64,000 nt of DNA from Nevskiaceae bacterium (GCA_024234075.1 JACKOV010000005.1:291280-355279); one strand, 5' to 3'. Positions 50,676-60,182 are shown, numbered from the stretch's first letter. Translations and numbers: made by a program. Notes: generated by a model not told the origin, from the sequence alone.

Positions 50676-52658
50676 TCAGCCGAGGGTCGCGTCGGTGTGG
50701 GGGGCCGCGGCCAGGCGCGACTCGATGAACGTCGCCAGTTGCGCGAGGGTCGGATGATCGAACAGCTCGGTCAGATCGACGGTACCGGGAAAGGCCTGGT
50801 CGATCTGCTCGTGGATTTCGATCAGCTTGAGCGAGCTGGCGCCGAGATCGAACAGGTCGTCGTCGGCACCGAGCACGCGCCCTGCGAATGCGGTCGCGCA
50901 GATCGCCTGCAACCGCGCTTCGATCTGCGATGCGGCGGGTCGTGTGGCGGCCGGCGAGGCCTGCAACAGCGCCCGCAGCTCCGTCAGCGCCGGATCGAAT
51001 TCGCCGGCCAGATAGGCTGCCTCGAGCAGGTGCCGCTGCACCTTGCCGCTGGTGGTTTTGGGAATGCGGCCGACCGGCACGACCTCGGCGACCTCGAGCC
51101 CGGTGTGCTCGTTGACCAACCGGGCGATCTCGCGCGCCACCGGTGCGAAATCGGCGATGGTCTGGCGGTGCAGGGCGAACACGACCAGCCGGTCGGCGTC
51201 GGCCTCCGGCGGGCGCACGCCGGTGACGACCAGCTTGCCGAGATCCATGCCCTGGGCGGCGATCGCGATCGCCTCGAGATCGTGCGGGTAGTAGTTCTGC
51301 CCGTTGACGAAAATGATCTCCTTTGCCCGGCCGGTGATGTAGAGCGCGCCGTCGTCGATCAGCCCGAGATCGCCGGTGCGGGTCCAGCCGTCGGCCGTCT
51401 TGAGTGCCGCGGTCGCGGGCGCATTGGCGAAGTAGCCGGCGGTGACGTTGCCGCCGCGTATCTGGATGTGGCCGAACTGCCCGTCGGGTAGCGGGCGATC
51501 GTCGTCGGCCGCGATCCGCAGCTCGCAGTTCGGGATCGCGCGGCCGACGGCGACCAGCGTCAGCGCGTCGCGGTCGCTGCGCTCGAGCCGTCGCAGCGGT
51601 TCGCCGACACCCATGCGATGACGGTCGAGCGAGAGCATGCGCAGCGGGGCGCCTGGCTCGGGAAAGCTGACCGCGACCGAGGCCTCGGCCAAGCCGTAGA
51701 CGGGATACATCGCGGTGCGCGGCAAGCGCACGGGTTGCAGCCGGTCGAGAAACTCCTCGCAGAGCGAGGCACTGATCGGCTCGGCGCCATTGAAAATGAT
51801 GCGTACCGCCGACAGGTCGAGATCGGCCAGCGGACGTTCGCCGAGCACCTTGAGATAGTGCCGGTAGCCGAAGTTCGGCGAGCACAGCACGGTGGCTTGC
51901 CGGGCGGCGGCGAACTGCATCCACAACAGCGGGCGGCGCACGAACAGGTCGGTCTGCATCTGCATGACCTGCATGCCGGCGGTCAGCATGAAGATGTGCA
52001 GGCCGATCAGTCCCATGTCGTGTGTCAGCGGCATCCAGGACAGCGATACGTCCCGATCGTGCAGCCCGGCTGCCCGGATCGCGCCGTGGGTGTTGGCCAT
52101 CAGGTTGCCGTGGGTCAGCATCACGCCCTTCGGATCGCTGGTCGAACCGGACGAGAACTGGATGAAGGCCAGGTCGGCCGGCGAGGCGGTGCGCGGTCGG
52201 CCGGGTCGCGATACGTCGTCGACCTGGTCGGCGAGGAATACGCGCTCGCGCGGGATCGGGAACGGCTCGGCGTCGCCCTGGCTGCTGAACTGCGTGATGC
52301 GTTCGTAGGACTTGCGGTCGGTATACAGGAACGGCCGGCCGAGCTGTCGGGCGATCCGCAGCAGCTTGCGGCGATGTTCGTCGCTGATGCCGACGGCGAT
52401 CGGCACCGGCACGATGCTGCCGAGGACGGCCGCCCAGAACCCATCGACGAACTGTTCGTTGTTGTTGAGGAACAGGATCAGCGTGTCGCCGGGCGCCGCG
52501 CCGATCGCCTGCAGGTGATACAGCAGGCCGAGCGCGCGCGCATGCAGCTCGCCGAAAGGTACAACGCGCTGGCGATCCTCGCCCTCGAGGTAGGTGATCG
52601 TGCGGTCGAGGCCTGCCAGGCCGTCGAACATTTCAGTCAGCGTGCTCGGTGCGTTCAT
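50676..52658 (-). CDS. Fatty acyl-AMP ligase fused to an acyl carrier domain
   Basis: The 660-residue protein is an ANL-superfamily enzyme of the FAAL type. 'FIQFSSGSTSDPKGVMLTHG' is the ATP-binding loop, 'PVYGLAEASVAV' follows, and 'GWTRTGDLGLI' marks the hinge region. A C-terminal phosphopantetheine domain carries Ser609 in 'DLGASSLKLIEIHEQ'. It would activate a fatty acid as acyl-AMP and load it onto its own carrier arm for transfer to a partner. No polyketide or peptide synthetase gene is nearby. The neighbours are acyltransferases and envelope glycosyltransferases, so lipid or lipid A modification is suspected. Start ATG 52658 is convincing. Confidence 0.9.
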   Translation of the reverse strand: MNAPSTLTEMFDGLAGLDRTITYLEGEDRQRVVPFGELHARALGLLYHLQAIGAAPGDTLILFLNNNEQFVDGFWAAVLGSIVPVPIAVGISDEHRRKLLRIARQLGRPFLYTDRKSYERITQFSSQGDAEPFPIPRERVFLADQVDDVSRPGRPRTASPADLAFIQFSSGSTSDPKGVMLTHGNLMANTHGAIRAAGLHDRDVSLSWMPLTHDMGLIGLHIFMLTAGMQVMQMQTDLFVRRPLLWMQFAAARQATVLCSPNFGYRHYLKVLGERPLADLDLSAVRIIFNGAEPISASLCEEFLDRLQPVRLPRTAMYPVYGLAEASVAVSFPEPGAPLRMLSLDRHRMGVGEPLRRLERSDRDALTLVAVGRAIPNCELRIAADDDRPLPDGQFGHIQIRGGNVTAGYFANAPATAALKTADGWTRTGDLGLIDDGALYITGRAKEIIFVNGQNYYPHDLEAIAIAAQGMDLGKLVVTGVRPPEADADRLVVFALHRQTIADFAPVAREIARLVNEHTGLEVAEVVPVGRIPKTTSGKVQRHLLEAAYLAGEFDPALTELRALLQASPAATRPAASQIEARLQAICATAFAGRVLGADDDLFDLGASSLKLIEIHEQIDQAFPGTVDLTELFDHPTLAQLATFIESRLAAAPHTDATLG

Positions 52659-52784
52659 GAACGCGCTACTTTAGCCGATCATCGGCAACGATTTCCGTCC
52701 CGTACCGCGCCGACGCGTCCTTGTTCCGCCCGGGCCGATCGCGGAGAATCGCGCTCCCTACCGAGGTCCTTTCCCGACCCCAGC

Positions 52785-53552
52785 ATGACTGAATCCGGCC
52801 CGGACGGCGGCCACCGCGAGACGTCCCGCGACGCGGCTTACCAGCAACTGACCCGTTCCGGCCGCCGCATGAGCATCGGCCGCCGGCTGGCGTATGCCTG
52901 CCTCGTGCCGCTGTTGCTCGGTGTGTTGCGGCTGCTGTGGGCGACCTGCCGCCGTCCGCAGGTGATCGGGGCCGAGCATCTGCAGGCGGCGCTCGAGCGG
53001 GCGCCGTCGCTGATCCCGTGCTACTGGCACCAGCATCAGCTGTTCTGCGCGCGCTACCTGCTGGAGCGGCGCGATCTCGGCCTGCGCGCGGGTTTCCTGA
53101 TCAGCCCGTCGGTCGACGGCGAGATTGGCGCGCGGCTGGTGCACCGGCTCGGCGGCGAAGTCATCCGCGGTTCGTCCACCTATACCGGCGCGCGTGCCCT
53201 GCGGGATTTCTACGAGGCGCTGGTGCGCCGCGACATTTCGCCCGCGATCACCCCCGACGGTCCGCGCGGACCGGCCTTCGAGTTCAAGCCCGGTGCGATC
53301 CTGCTGGCGCAGATGAGCGGCCGGCCGATGCTGCCGCTGGCCTTTGCCGCTTCGCGCTCGATCCGCTTCCATTGGGACCGGTTCGTGCTGCCGCTGCCGG
53401 GCGCGCGCATCGTGATCGCCGTGGGCGAGCCGCGCTGGGTGCCGAAACGTCTCGATGCCGCGGCGCTCGCCGGTGAGCAGTCCGAGATGGCGCGGCGTCT
53501 GCGTGCGACCTTCGAACTCGCCCACGCCCAGCTGAAAGCGGTCCGCAAATGA
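52785..53552 (+). CDS. DUF374 lysophospholipid acyltransferase-like protein
   Basis: The 255-residue membrane protein matches DUF374, a branch of the lysophospholipid acyltransferase superfamily. After an N-terminal membrane segment, 'IPCYWHQHQLF' is the HX4D-like block. 'SPSVDGEIGARLVHRLGGEV' and 'VIRGSSTYTGARALRDFYEA' are family-specific, and 'AITPDGPRGPAFEFKPGAI' is the strongest signature. The substrate is unknown. It is divergent from the FAAL gene (126 bases between starts) and overlaps the GT2 gene (ATGA). Confidence 0.88.
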   Translation: MTESGPDGGHRETSRDAAYQQLTRSGRRMSIGRRLAYACLVPLLLGVLRLLWATCRRPQVIGAEHLQAALERAPSLIPCYWHQHQLFCARYLLERRDLGLRAGFLISPSVDGEIGARLVHRLGGEVIRGSSTYTGARALRDFYEALVRRDISPAITPDGPRGPAFEFKPGAILLAQMSGRPMLPLAFAASRSIRFHWDRFVLPLPGARIVIAVGEPRWVPKRLDAAALAGEQSEMARRLRATFELAHAQLKAVRK

Positions 53553-54265
53553 GCCAGCCCGAACTGTCGGTGGTGATTCCGGTTTGCGATGAGGCCGAGA
53601 ACGTCGCGCCGCTCGCGGCCGAGATTGTCGCGGCGCTGACCGGGCGCGAGTTCGAAATCCTGTTCGTCGACGATGGCAGTTGCGACGGTACGGCCGCGGC
53701 GGTGCAGGCCTGTCGTGCCGCCGGCCTGCGGCAGATCCGGCTGCTGCGCCATTCGTTTCGCAGTGGCCAGAGCGCCGCGGTCTGCACGGGTGTGCGCCAG
53801 GCGCGCGCTGCCTGGGTGGCGACACTCGATGGCGACGGCCAGAACGATCCAGCCGACATTCCGAAGCTGCTGGCGGCCCGCGGCGATGCCCTGCTGGTCA
53901 TGGGCAACCGGGTCGGCCGGCGGCGCGACAGCGGCCTGCGGCGACTGCAGTCGCAGGTCGCGAACGGCGTGCGCGCGCGCCTGCTCGGCGACGGCACGCC
54001 GGACACCGGCTGCGGCATCAAGCTGCTGCATCGCGAGACCTTCCTCGAGCTGCCGCGCTTCGATCACATGCACCGTTTCCTGCCGGCACTGTTCCAGCGC
54101 GCCGGCGCGCAGGTCGTGTCGGTGCCGGTCAACCACCGGCCGCGCGAGCGCGGACGGTCCAAATATGGCCTGTTCGATCGACTCTGGGTCGGCATCGTCG
54201 ACATCTTCGGGGTGATTTGGCTCAAGCGCCGTTGTACGCCCGGGCTCGTGGTGCGCGAAGAATAA
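53549..54265 (+). CDS. GT2 family glycosyltransferase, polyprenyl-phosphate type
   Basis: The 238-residue GT-A enzyme resembles dolichol-phosphate mannose synthase and ArnC. 'LSVVIPVCDEAENVAPL' starts the fold, 'LFVDDGSCDGT' and 'ATLDGDGQNDPADIP' carry the nucleotide and metal-binding Asp residues, and 'RHSFRSGQSAAVCTGVRQA' is the family signature. 'PVNHRPRERGRSKYG' near the end is typical. No C-terminal membrane pair as in ArnC is seen. It would load a sugar onto undecaprenyl phosphate for the ArnT-like transferase two genes on. Confidence 0.9.
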   Translation: MSQPELSVVIPVCDEAENVAPLAAEIVAALTGREFEILFVDDGSCDGTAAAVQACRAAGLRQIRLLRHSFRSGQSAAVCTGVRQARAAWVATLDGDGQNDPADIPKLLAARGDALLVMGNRVGRRRDSGLRRLQSQVANGVRARLLGDGTPDTGCGIKLLHRETFLELPRFDHMHRFLPALFQRAGAQVVSVPVNHRPRERGRSKYGLFDRLWVGIVDIFGVIWLKRRCTPGLVVREE

Positions 54266-54337
54266 TGCTGCCCGCCGGCGTCTAACACCGGGTGCATCGC
54301 AAGCGCCGCGCCCTGCGCGGCAAGGAGACGGGTTTTC

Positions 54338-54619
54338 ATGGGCTCGACGGAATCCACGCTCTGGATCGGCATCGGCTTCATCGGCCAGGCCTTGTTTTCG
54401 ACCCGGTTCTTCCTGCAGTGGCTGGCCAGCGAGCGGGCCAAGCGCAGCATCGTGCCGCTGGCTTTCTGGTATTTCAGCCTGGCCGGCGGCCTGGTGCTGC
54501 TGTCCTACGCGATCCACAAGCGCGACCCGGTGTTCATCGTCGGGCAGGCCACCGGCGTCTTCGTCTATCTGCGCAATCTCTACCTGATCCGGACCGGGCG
54601 ACGCCGGGCCGAGGCCTGA
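54338..54619 (+). CDS. Lipid-A-disaccharide synthase N-terminal domain (LAB_N) membrane protein
   Basis: This 93-residue membrane protein has three membrane segments. 'GQALFSTRFFLQWLASERAKRS' (split by a charged loop) and 'FWYFSLAGGLVLLSYAI' are the LAB_N marks, and 'YAIHKRDPVFIVGQATGVFV' follows. The domain is named for some LpxB proteins but stands alone in many genomes beside GT2 and ArnT-like genes. I infer a role in sugar-lipid transport or anchoring. Confidence 0.85.
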   Translation: MGSTESTLWIGIGFIGQALFSTRFFLQWLASERAKRSIVPLAFWYFSLAGGLVLLSYAIHKRDPVFIVGQATGVFVYLRNLYLIRTGRRRAEA

Positions 54620-54632
54620 GGAGGCGATCGCG

Positions 54633-56339
54633 GTGGAGCAGCGTACGCAAATGAACTGGCGCGACGTCGGCTGGATCCTGCTGGCCGTGGCCGTACTGAT
54701 TGCCAGCGGCTACGGGCTGCGCGACCCCTGGCCGGCCGACGAACCGCGTTTTGCCGTGCTGGCGCGCGACATGGTGGCCAGCGGGGACTGGCTGTTTCCG
54801 CGGGTCGGCGGCGATCTCTACCAGGACAAGCCGCCGCTGTATTTCTGGCTGCTGGCGCTGTCGTACGCCGCCTTCGGTTCGGTGCGCGCGTCGTTTCTGT
54901 TGCCGTCGTTGCTGGCCACGGTAGGAACCCTGTTGCTGGTGTATTCGCTGGCAACGCGGCTGCACGGCCGCCGTGCCGGTCTGGCCGCGGCCTTGCTGCT
55001 CGCCTGTTGCGTGCAGTTCGTGCAGACCATGCGCAGCGCGCAGATCGATCCGACCTTGCTGTTCTTCAGCACGCTGTCGTTGTGGGCCTTGACCCGCCAT
55101 CTGCTGCTTGGCCCCGATTGGCGCGCCTATCTGCTCGGCGGCTTTGCCGCCGGGCTCGGCACGATCACCAAGGGCGTCGGTTTCCTGCCGCTGCTGCTGG
55201 TGCCGTTGTACTTCGCGTTGCGCGGCCCTCGCTGGAACCTCGCGACGATCGCCGGCGGCAGGGCGCGCTGGGCGCTGGCGCCGGCCGGTTTCCTGTTTGC
55301 GGTGGCGCTCTGGCTGGGGCCGATGCTGCTGGCCGTTGCGACCCGCGGCGATCCGGGGTTGCTGGCCTATCGCGACGAGATCCTGTTCCAGCAGACCGTG
55401 CAGCGTTACGCCGCTTCCTGGCATCACCTGCGACCCTGGTATTTCTTCCTGGTCGAGGTGATCCCGGCGTTGTGGCTGCCGGCGAGCGCGCTGCTGTTCT
55501 GGCTGGTGCCGCGTTGGCGGAACGACTTTGCCGCACGCCGCGGTGCCGTCTGGTTGCCGCTGCTCTGGGCACTGCTGGTGGTGGTGTTCTTTTCGATCAG
55601 TCCCGGCAAGCGCGGCATCTACGTGCTGCCGGCCTTGCCGGCGTTTGCGCTGGCCGCAGCGGCCCATCTCGACGAATTGCTGGCGCGGCGCGGCGTCCAG
55701 CGGCTGAGCCTGGTGTTGGCGGCGCTGCTGATCGTTCCGGGCGTGGTGCTGGCCATCGGCGATCTCCTGGACTGGCCGCCGGTGACCGAACTGCTCTCCG
55801 TAGTGGAGCCCGGGTCGACTTCGGCGTTGCTGGCTTTTGCCATGGCGGCGCCGCTGGTCTGGCTGGTCGCCGCACGGTTCGCGCCGTTGCTGGCCTGGCC
55901 AGCCATGCTCGCCTGCCTCGCGCTCGTCTGGGGCTTTGGCATCGCACCGCAGCTGAATCCGCAGCGTTCGGCTTCGGCCTTCGTTGCGGAGATGCTGCGC
56001 CGGGTGCCGCCGGGGCGCGAACTGGGCCTGGTCGCCTACAAGGAACAGTTTCTGCTGGGGCTGGACCGGGACACCGTGAACTTCGGACATGCCCGCTGGC
56101 GCGAAGGCTCGCGCGAAAGCGACGATGCCGCCGCCTGGCTCGCCGCCGCGCCGCAGGCGAGGGTATTGCTGGTGCCGCAGGCACTGCTGGCGCCGTGTTT
56201 CACGCCGGCCCGTCGCATCGACGCCGGTCGCACGGCACGGGAGACCTGGTGGCTGGTCAGCGGCCGACCGGAGGCCGCCTGCGTGGCGCGCGGCAACCGG
56301 GCGCGGGCCATCCGCTATCCGGCACACCGGATTGGCTAG
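54633..56339 (+). CDS. ArnT/PMT-like integral membrane glycosyltransferase
   Basis: The 568-residue GT-C enzyme has about 12 membrane helices. The first periplasmic loop has 'WPADEPRFAVLARDMVASGD', where the acidic residue is catalytic in ArnT, and 'QDKPPLYFWLLALSYAAFG'. It should use a polyprenyl-phosphate sugar, as made by the GT2 protein, and transfer it to lipid A or another envelope acceptor. GTG 54633 has AGGAGG eight bases upstream. ATG 54651 is the alternative. The gene ends the four-gene run. Confidence 0.88.
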   Translation: MEQRTQMNWRDVGWILLAVAVLIASGYGLRDPWPADEPRFAVLARDMVASGDWLFPRVGGDLYQDKPPLYFWLLALSYAAFGSVRASFLLPSLLATVGTLLLVYSLATRLHGRRAGLAAALLLACCVQFVQTMRSAQIDPTLLFFSTLSLWALTRHLLLGPDWRAYLLGGFAAGLGTITKGVGFLPLLLVPLYFALRGPRWNLATIAGGRARWALAPAGFLFAVALWLGPMLLAVATRGDPGLLAYRDEILFQQTVQRYAASWHHLRPWYFFLVEVIPALWLPASALLFWLVPRWRNDFAARRGAVWLPLLWALLVVVFFSISPGKRGIYVLPALPAFALAAAAHLDELLARRGVQRLSLVLAALLIVPGVVLAIGDLLDWPPVTELLSVVEPGSTSALLAFAMAAPLVWLVAARFAPLLAWPAMLACLALVWGFGIAPQLNPQRSASAFVAEMLRRVPPGRELGLVAYKEQFLLGLDRDTVNFGHARWREGSRESDDAAAWLAAAPQARVLLVPQALLAPCFTPARRIDAGRTARETWWLVSGRPEAACVARGNRARAIRYPAHRIG

Positions 56340-56577
56340 ACGGCTGTTCACGCGGCTTCTCAGGAGAGGAGCGGGGTCGGTGTCCGGGCGTGGTCGCGGT
56401 GGGCAGGCTGCTTTCGCGCGCTGCGGTACGACCACACGGCATCCTGCAGATCTGCTGGGCAGTGAACGGGCTCTTTTGTGAACTGGTCCTTTAGGTAACA
56501 GGCAGTTAGCTTGTTTTTCTAGTGCTCTATGCCACAATCCGGGTACGCGCCGATCCCGGTGCGTACCTGCCTTTGGA

Positions 56578-59256
56578 ATGTCGTTTCTGATCGATCCTGC
56601 GAGCGAGTACACCGCGTCCGACATCCTGTCGCCACAGGCCTGGACGGCATCCCGGGCCCAGCGACAGCAGGCCGGCTTGGATGTGACCTGCACCAAGATT
56701 GCCGTCGATTTCCAGAATCTGTCGCGCGATACCGCGGAATCCTGCATCCACACCAATCTCGAACTGCTGCGCGAAGCCGCCGGTTGCGATGCGGCGTTCA
56801 CGATCGGTCTCGAACTGGGCGGCTTGCAGTTCGATACGGTCATGGTCTCGCGCAGCACGTTTGCGCAATGCCATCCCGAGGCGCTGCGCGGCGACAGTCT
56901 CGAAACCTGGAGCTGGCTGCGGGGTCGCCTCGAGCATCTGCGCCTGTCCTCGATCGTCGATACGGCTGCGCCACGGCGCGAGCAATCGGTCGAGGCCCGG
57001 CGTCTCGCGGAGCTGCATGTCGGTTCGGTGCTGCTGGTCGCGTATCGCATCGACGGCGTGCCCGCGGGTTTCCTCGGGCTCGCGAACTCGCTGCCCCGCG
57101 GCGCCTGGGATGTCAACTTGCAGCTGCTGCTGAAACTGCTCGGGACCAGTCTCGCGACCGGGCTCGGCCGGCTGCGTCTCGAAGCACGGCTCGCCCGGCT
57201 CGAAGAGCGGGTCGAACTGTCCAAGCACGCCGCCAACGACGGTCTCTGGGACTTCGACGTCGAGCGCAACGAGATGTATTTCTCGCCGCGCTGGCGGGCG
57301 ATGCTCGGCTATTCCGACACCGACCTCGATCTCGCGCCGGACTGGCGCAGTCTGGTGCATCCGGAGGATATGTCGCGGGTGCAGGCGGCCATCCGCGATC
57401 ATGTTGGCGGCAAGACACCGCTGTTCGAGAGCATCCATCGCATGCGCCATCGCAACGGCGAGTGGCGCTGGGTGCAGAGCCGCGCCAAGGCGCGGCTCGA
57501 CGTCAACGGGCGTCTGCTGCGCCTGGTCGGTGTCGAGCTCGACATCACCGAGCGCAAGCTCTACGAGGACGCGCTGTTCCGCGAGAAGGAGAGCGCGCAG
57601 ATCACCCTGCAGTCGATCGGCGACGGCGTGATCACCACCGATGCCGATTCGGTGATCGACTACCTCAATCCGGTGGCGGAGCAGCTGACAGGCTGGCGCC
57701 TCGAGGACGCGATGGGCCGGCAGGTCGACGAGATCTTCCGCACCTTCCACGAAGAGACCTGCGAACCGCTCGAGAATCCGCTGACCCAGTCGGTGCAGCG
57801 CGTGCGCCCGATCAAGTCGGTGCGGCCGATGTTGCTGATCCGCAAGGACGGCAACGAGCTGTATGTCGAGAGTACGGCGGCGCCGATCCGCGACGGCGCC
57901 GGCAAGGTGTCCGGCGGCGTGCTGGTGTTCCACGACGTCAGCGAGAGCCGCGAGCTGAATCGCCGCCTGTCCTATCAGTCGAGCCACGACCTGCTGACCG
58001 GCCTGGTCAACCGGCGCGAGTTCGAGAACCGTCTGGAGCGGGCGCTGAAGAGCGCCAAGGCCCGCGAATCGTCGTACGCGCTGTGCTGCCTTGACCTCGA
58101 TCAGTTCAAGATCATCAACGACAGCTGCGGCCATGCCGCCGGCGATGCGCTGCTCGGCCAGGTCGGTGCACTGCTCAAGGCCAAGGTCCGCTGGCGCGAT
58201 ACGCTGTCGCGGCTCGGCGGCGACGAATTCGGCATCCTGCTCGAAGCCTGCTCGCTCGACGACGCGCTGCGCATGGCCGAGACGCTGCGCGAGGCGGTGC
58301 GCAACTTCCGCTTCACCTGGGAAGACCGCGTGTTCCGGCTCGGTGCCAGCATCGGCGTGGTGCCGATCACGGCCGACAACGAAGACGTCGTGTCGGTCAT
58401 TTCGGCCGCCGACAGCGCCTGCCAGGCGGCGAAGGAGGCGGGTCGCAACCGCGTCCACAGCTTTGCCGAGAACGACATCGAGCTGATGCGGCGGCGGCGC
58501 GAGATGCAGTGGGCGGCGCGGATCAACGCGGCGCTGGAGGAGGGCCGGTTCGAACTCTACCGGATGGCGATCCAGCCCTTGCAGAAGGCCGAGCCGGGCG
58601 CGCACTACGAGCTGCTGCTGCGGATGCGCGACGAGAACGGCCGGGTGGTCGCGCCGGACAGCTTCATGGCCGCGGCCGAACGCTACAACATCATGCCGGC
58701 GATCGATCGCTGGGTGATCGAGAACGCCTTGCGCTGGCTGGTTTCCGAAGCCGACGAGCGCGAAAACCTGTCGCTGTGCGCGATCAACCTTTCGGGGCAG
58801 AGTTTCGGCGACGACAAGTTCCTGCCGTTCGTGATCGAGCAGTTCCAGCGCACTGGCATCGATGCCAGCAAGATCTGCTTCGAGATCACCGAGACTTCGG
58901 CCGTCGCGAACTTTTCCCAGGCGAACCGTTTCATCCAGGCCTTGAAGGAGCTCGGCTGCAAGTTCTCGCTCGACGACTTCGGCACTGGTCTGTCGTCCTT
59001 CGGCTACCTGAAGCACTTTCCGGTCGATTTTCTGAAGATCGACGGCAGCTTCGTCCGCGAGATCCTGCACGACCCGATCGATCGGGAGATGGTGCGCTCG
59101 ATCAACGAGATCGGGCACCTGACCGGCAAGCTGACGATTGCCGAGTTCGCCGAGAACACCGAGATCATCCAGATGTTGACCAGCCTCGGCGTCGACTATG
59201 CGCAAGGCTATGGAATCGCTCAGCCCCAGCGTGTGCTGAAGGCTGTCAATTCCTGA
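56578..59256 (+). CDS. GAF/PAS-GGDEF-EAL cyclic di-GMP signalling protein
   Basis: The 892-residue cytoplasmic protein has a GAF-like N-terminal region (about 40-200), a PAS domain with PAC ('AANDGLWDFDVERNEMYF'), a second PAS ('SIGDGVITTDADSVIDYLN'), a GGDEF domain with intact 'LGGDEFG' near 546, and an EAL domain with 'YELLLRMRDENG' near 677 and 'LDDFGTGLSSFGYLKHFPVD' near 795. The EGVET box is 'AEFAENTEI', a variant I also recall from MorA-like proteins. Both synthesis and breakdown of cyclic di-GMP are possible. No membrane segments are seen. The gap before it (56340-56577) shows no gene. Confidence 0.92.
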   Translation: MSFLIDPASEYTASDILSPQAWTASRAQRQQAGLDVTCTKIAVDFQNLSRDTAESCIHTNLELLREAAGCDAAFTIGLELGGLQFDTVMVSRSTFAQCHPEALRGDSLETWSWLRGRLEHLRLSSIVDTAAPRREQSVEARRLAELHVGSVLLVAYRIDGVPAGFLGLANSLPRGAWDVNLQLLLKLLGTSLATGLGRLRLEARLARLEERVELSKHAANDGLWDFDVERNEMYFSPRWRAMLGYSDTDLDLAPDWRSLVHPEDMSRVQAAIRDHVGGKTPLFESIHRMRHRNGEWRWVQSRAKARLDVNGRLLRLVGVELDITERKLYEDALFREKESAQITLQSIGDGVITTDADSVIDYLNPVAEQLTGWRLEDAMGRQVDEIFRTFHEETCEPLENPLTQSVQRVRPIKSVRPMLLIRKDGNELYVESTAAPIRDGAGKVSGGVLVFHDVSESRELNRRLSYQSSHDLLTGLVNRREFENRLERALKSAKARESSYALCCLDLDQFKIINDSCGHAAGDALLGQVGALLKAKVRWRDTLSRLGGDEFGILLEACSLDDALRMAETLREAVRNFRFTWEDRVFRLGASIGVVPITADNEDVVSVISAADSACQAAKEAGRNRVHSFAENDIELMRRRREMQWAARINAALEEGRFELYRMAIQPLQKAEPGAHYELLLRMRDENGRVVAPDSFMAAAERYNIMPAIDRWVIENALRWLVSEADERENLSLCAINLSGQSFGDDKFLPFVIEQFQRTGIDASKICFEITETSAVANFSQANRFIQALKELGCKFSLDDFGTGLSSFGYLKHFPVDFLKIDGSFVREILHDPIDREMVRSINEIGHLTGKLTIAEFAENTEIIQMLTSLGVDYAQGYGIAQPQRVLKAVNS

Positions 59257-59300
59257 AAATTCAATATTTTATCTAGATTATCTCGATTTTATATCGCTTA
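59257..59300. other. AT-rich gap between convergent GGDEF-EAL and nadC genes
   Basis: About 44 bases here are unusually AT-rich for this genome, with TTTTAT, ATATTTTATC and GATTTTATATC runs. It may serve as a terminator region for both genes, since T runs occur on both strands, though no clear stem was found. Confidence 0.4.
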
Positions 59301-60182
59301 CGGTGCATCGCCGGCGACGAACTCGATCCGCATCGATAGATCGATCGCCGCGACGTGCTTGGTGAGCCCGCCGATCGACACGAAGTCCACACCGGTGGCG
59401 GCGATGCGCCGCACGGTTTCGAGCGCGACGCCACCCGACGCCTCGAGCTGGGTCCGGGCGGCACGGTCGTCGCGGCGGCGCACTGCCTCGCGCATGTCCT
59501 CGAGCGACAGTTCGTCGAGCATCACCAGATCAGCGCCGGCAGCCAGCGCCTGGTCGAGCTCGGCCAGGGATTCCACCTCGACTTCGACCGTGATGCCCGG
59601 CGCGAGCCGCCGGGCGGCATCGACCGCGGCGGCGATCGAGCCGGCCGCCAGGATGTGGTTTTCCTTGATCAGCACCATGTCGTACAGACCCATCCGGTGG
59701 TTGCGGCCACCGCCGCAGCGCACCGCGTACTTCTGCGCCTCGCGCAGGCCGGGCAGGGTCTTGCGGGTGTCGAGGATCCGGCAACGTGTACCGGCGACGG
59801 CGTCGACGTAGCGCCGGGTCTCGGTCGCGGTCGCCGACAGGGTCTGCAGGAAATTGAGGGCGCTGCGCTCGCCGGTCAGCACGGCACGCGCCGGGCCGCT
59901 GACCCGGCAGAGGATGCTGTCGGCGTCGACCTGCTCGCCGTCACGCGCCTGCCAGCTTACCGAGACTGCGGGATCGAGCTGGCGATAGACCTCGTCGACC
60001 CAGGCCTGACCACACACGATCGCCGGCTCGCGTGCCAGCACGCGGGCCTGGACCTGCTGCCCGGCAGGGACGAGCCGGGCGGTGACATCGCCGGCACCGA
60101 CGTCTTCTGCGAGCGCACGGGCGACCTGCGCGGTGATGTCGGCCGGCAGGCCGGCGGCGGCTTGCGGGTAGCTGGCGGTCAG
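59298..60182 (-). CDS. nadC: Quinolinate phosphoribosyltransferase
   Basis: The enzyme makes nicotinate mononucleotide from quinolinate and PRPP in NAD synthesis. 'DTRKTLPGLREAQKYAVRCG' and 'GGGRNHRMGLYDMVLIKENH' are diagnostic. 'EVEVESLAELDQAL', 'LDELSLEDMREAV' and 'SIGGLTKH' complete the barrel. No ATG, GTG or TTG was found in frame near the expected N-terminus. CTG 60182, which overlaps the upstream stop as CTGA, would give 294 residues, the normal length. Only the start is uncertain. It is coupled to the PuuD-like gene upstream. Confidence 0.9.
   Translation of the reverse strand: MTASYPQAAAGLPADITAQVARALAEDVGAGDVTARLVPAGQQVQARVLAREPAIVCGQAWVDEVYRQLDPAVSVSWQARDGEQVDADSILCRVSGPARAVLTGERSALNFLQTLSATATETRRYVDAVAGTRCRILDTRKTLPGLREAQKYAVRCGGGRNHRMGLYDMVLIKENHILAAGSIAAAVDAARRLAPGITVEVEVESLAELDQALAAGADLVMLDELSLEDMREAVRRRDDRAARTQLEASGGVALETVRRIAATGVDFVSIGGLTKHVAAIDLSMRIEFVAGDAP

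Noticed and set aside
49621..51924. Long antisense frame reaching across the LpxL-like gene
   Set aside because: It opposes a clear LpxL-like gene and shadows part of the FAAL in another frame. The translation is Arg-rich with no domains.
56340..56577. Promoter for the GGDEF-EAL gene
   Set aside because: TTGTTT with ACAATC 17 bases downstream is possible, but the -10 is weak and there is no further support.
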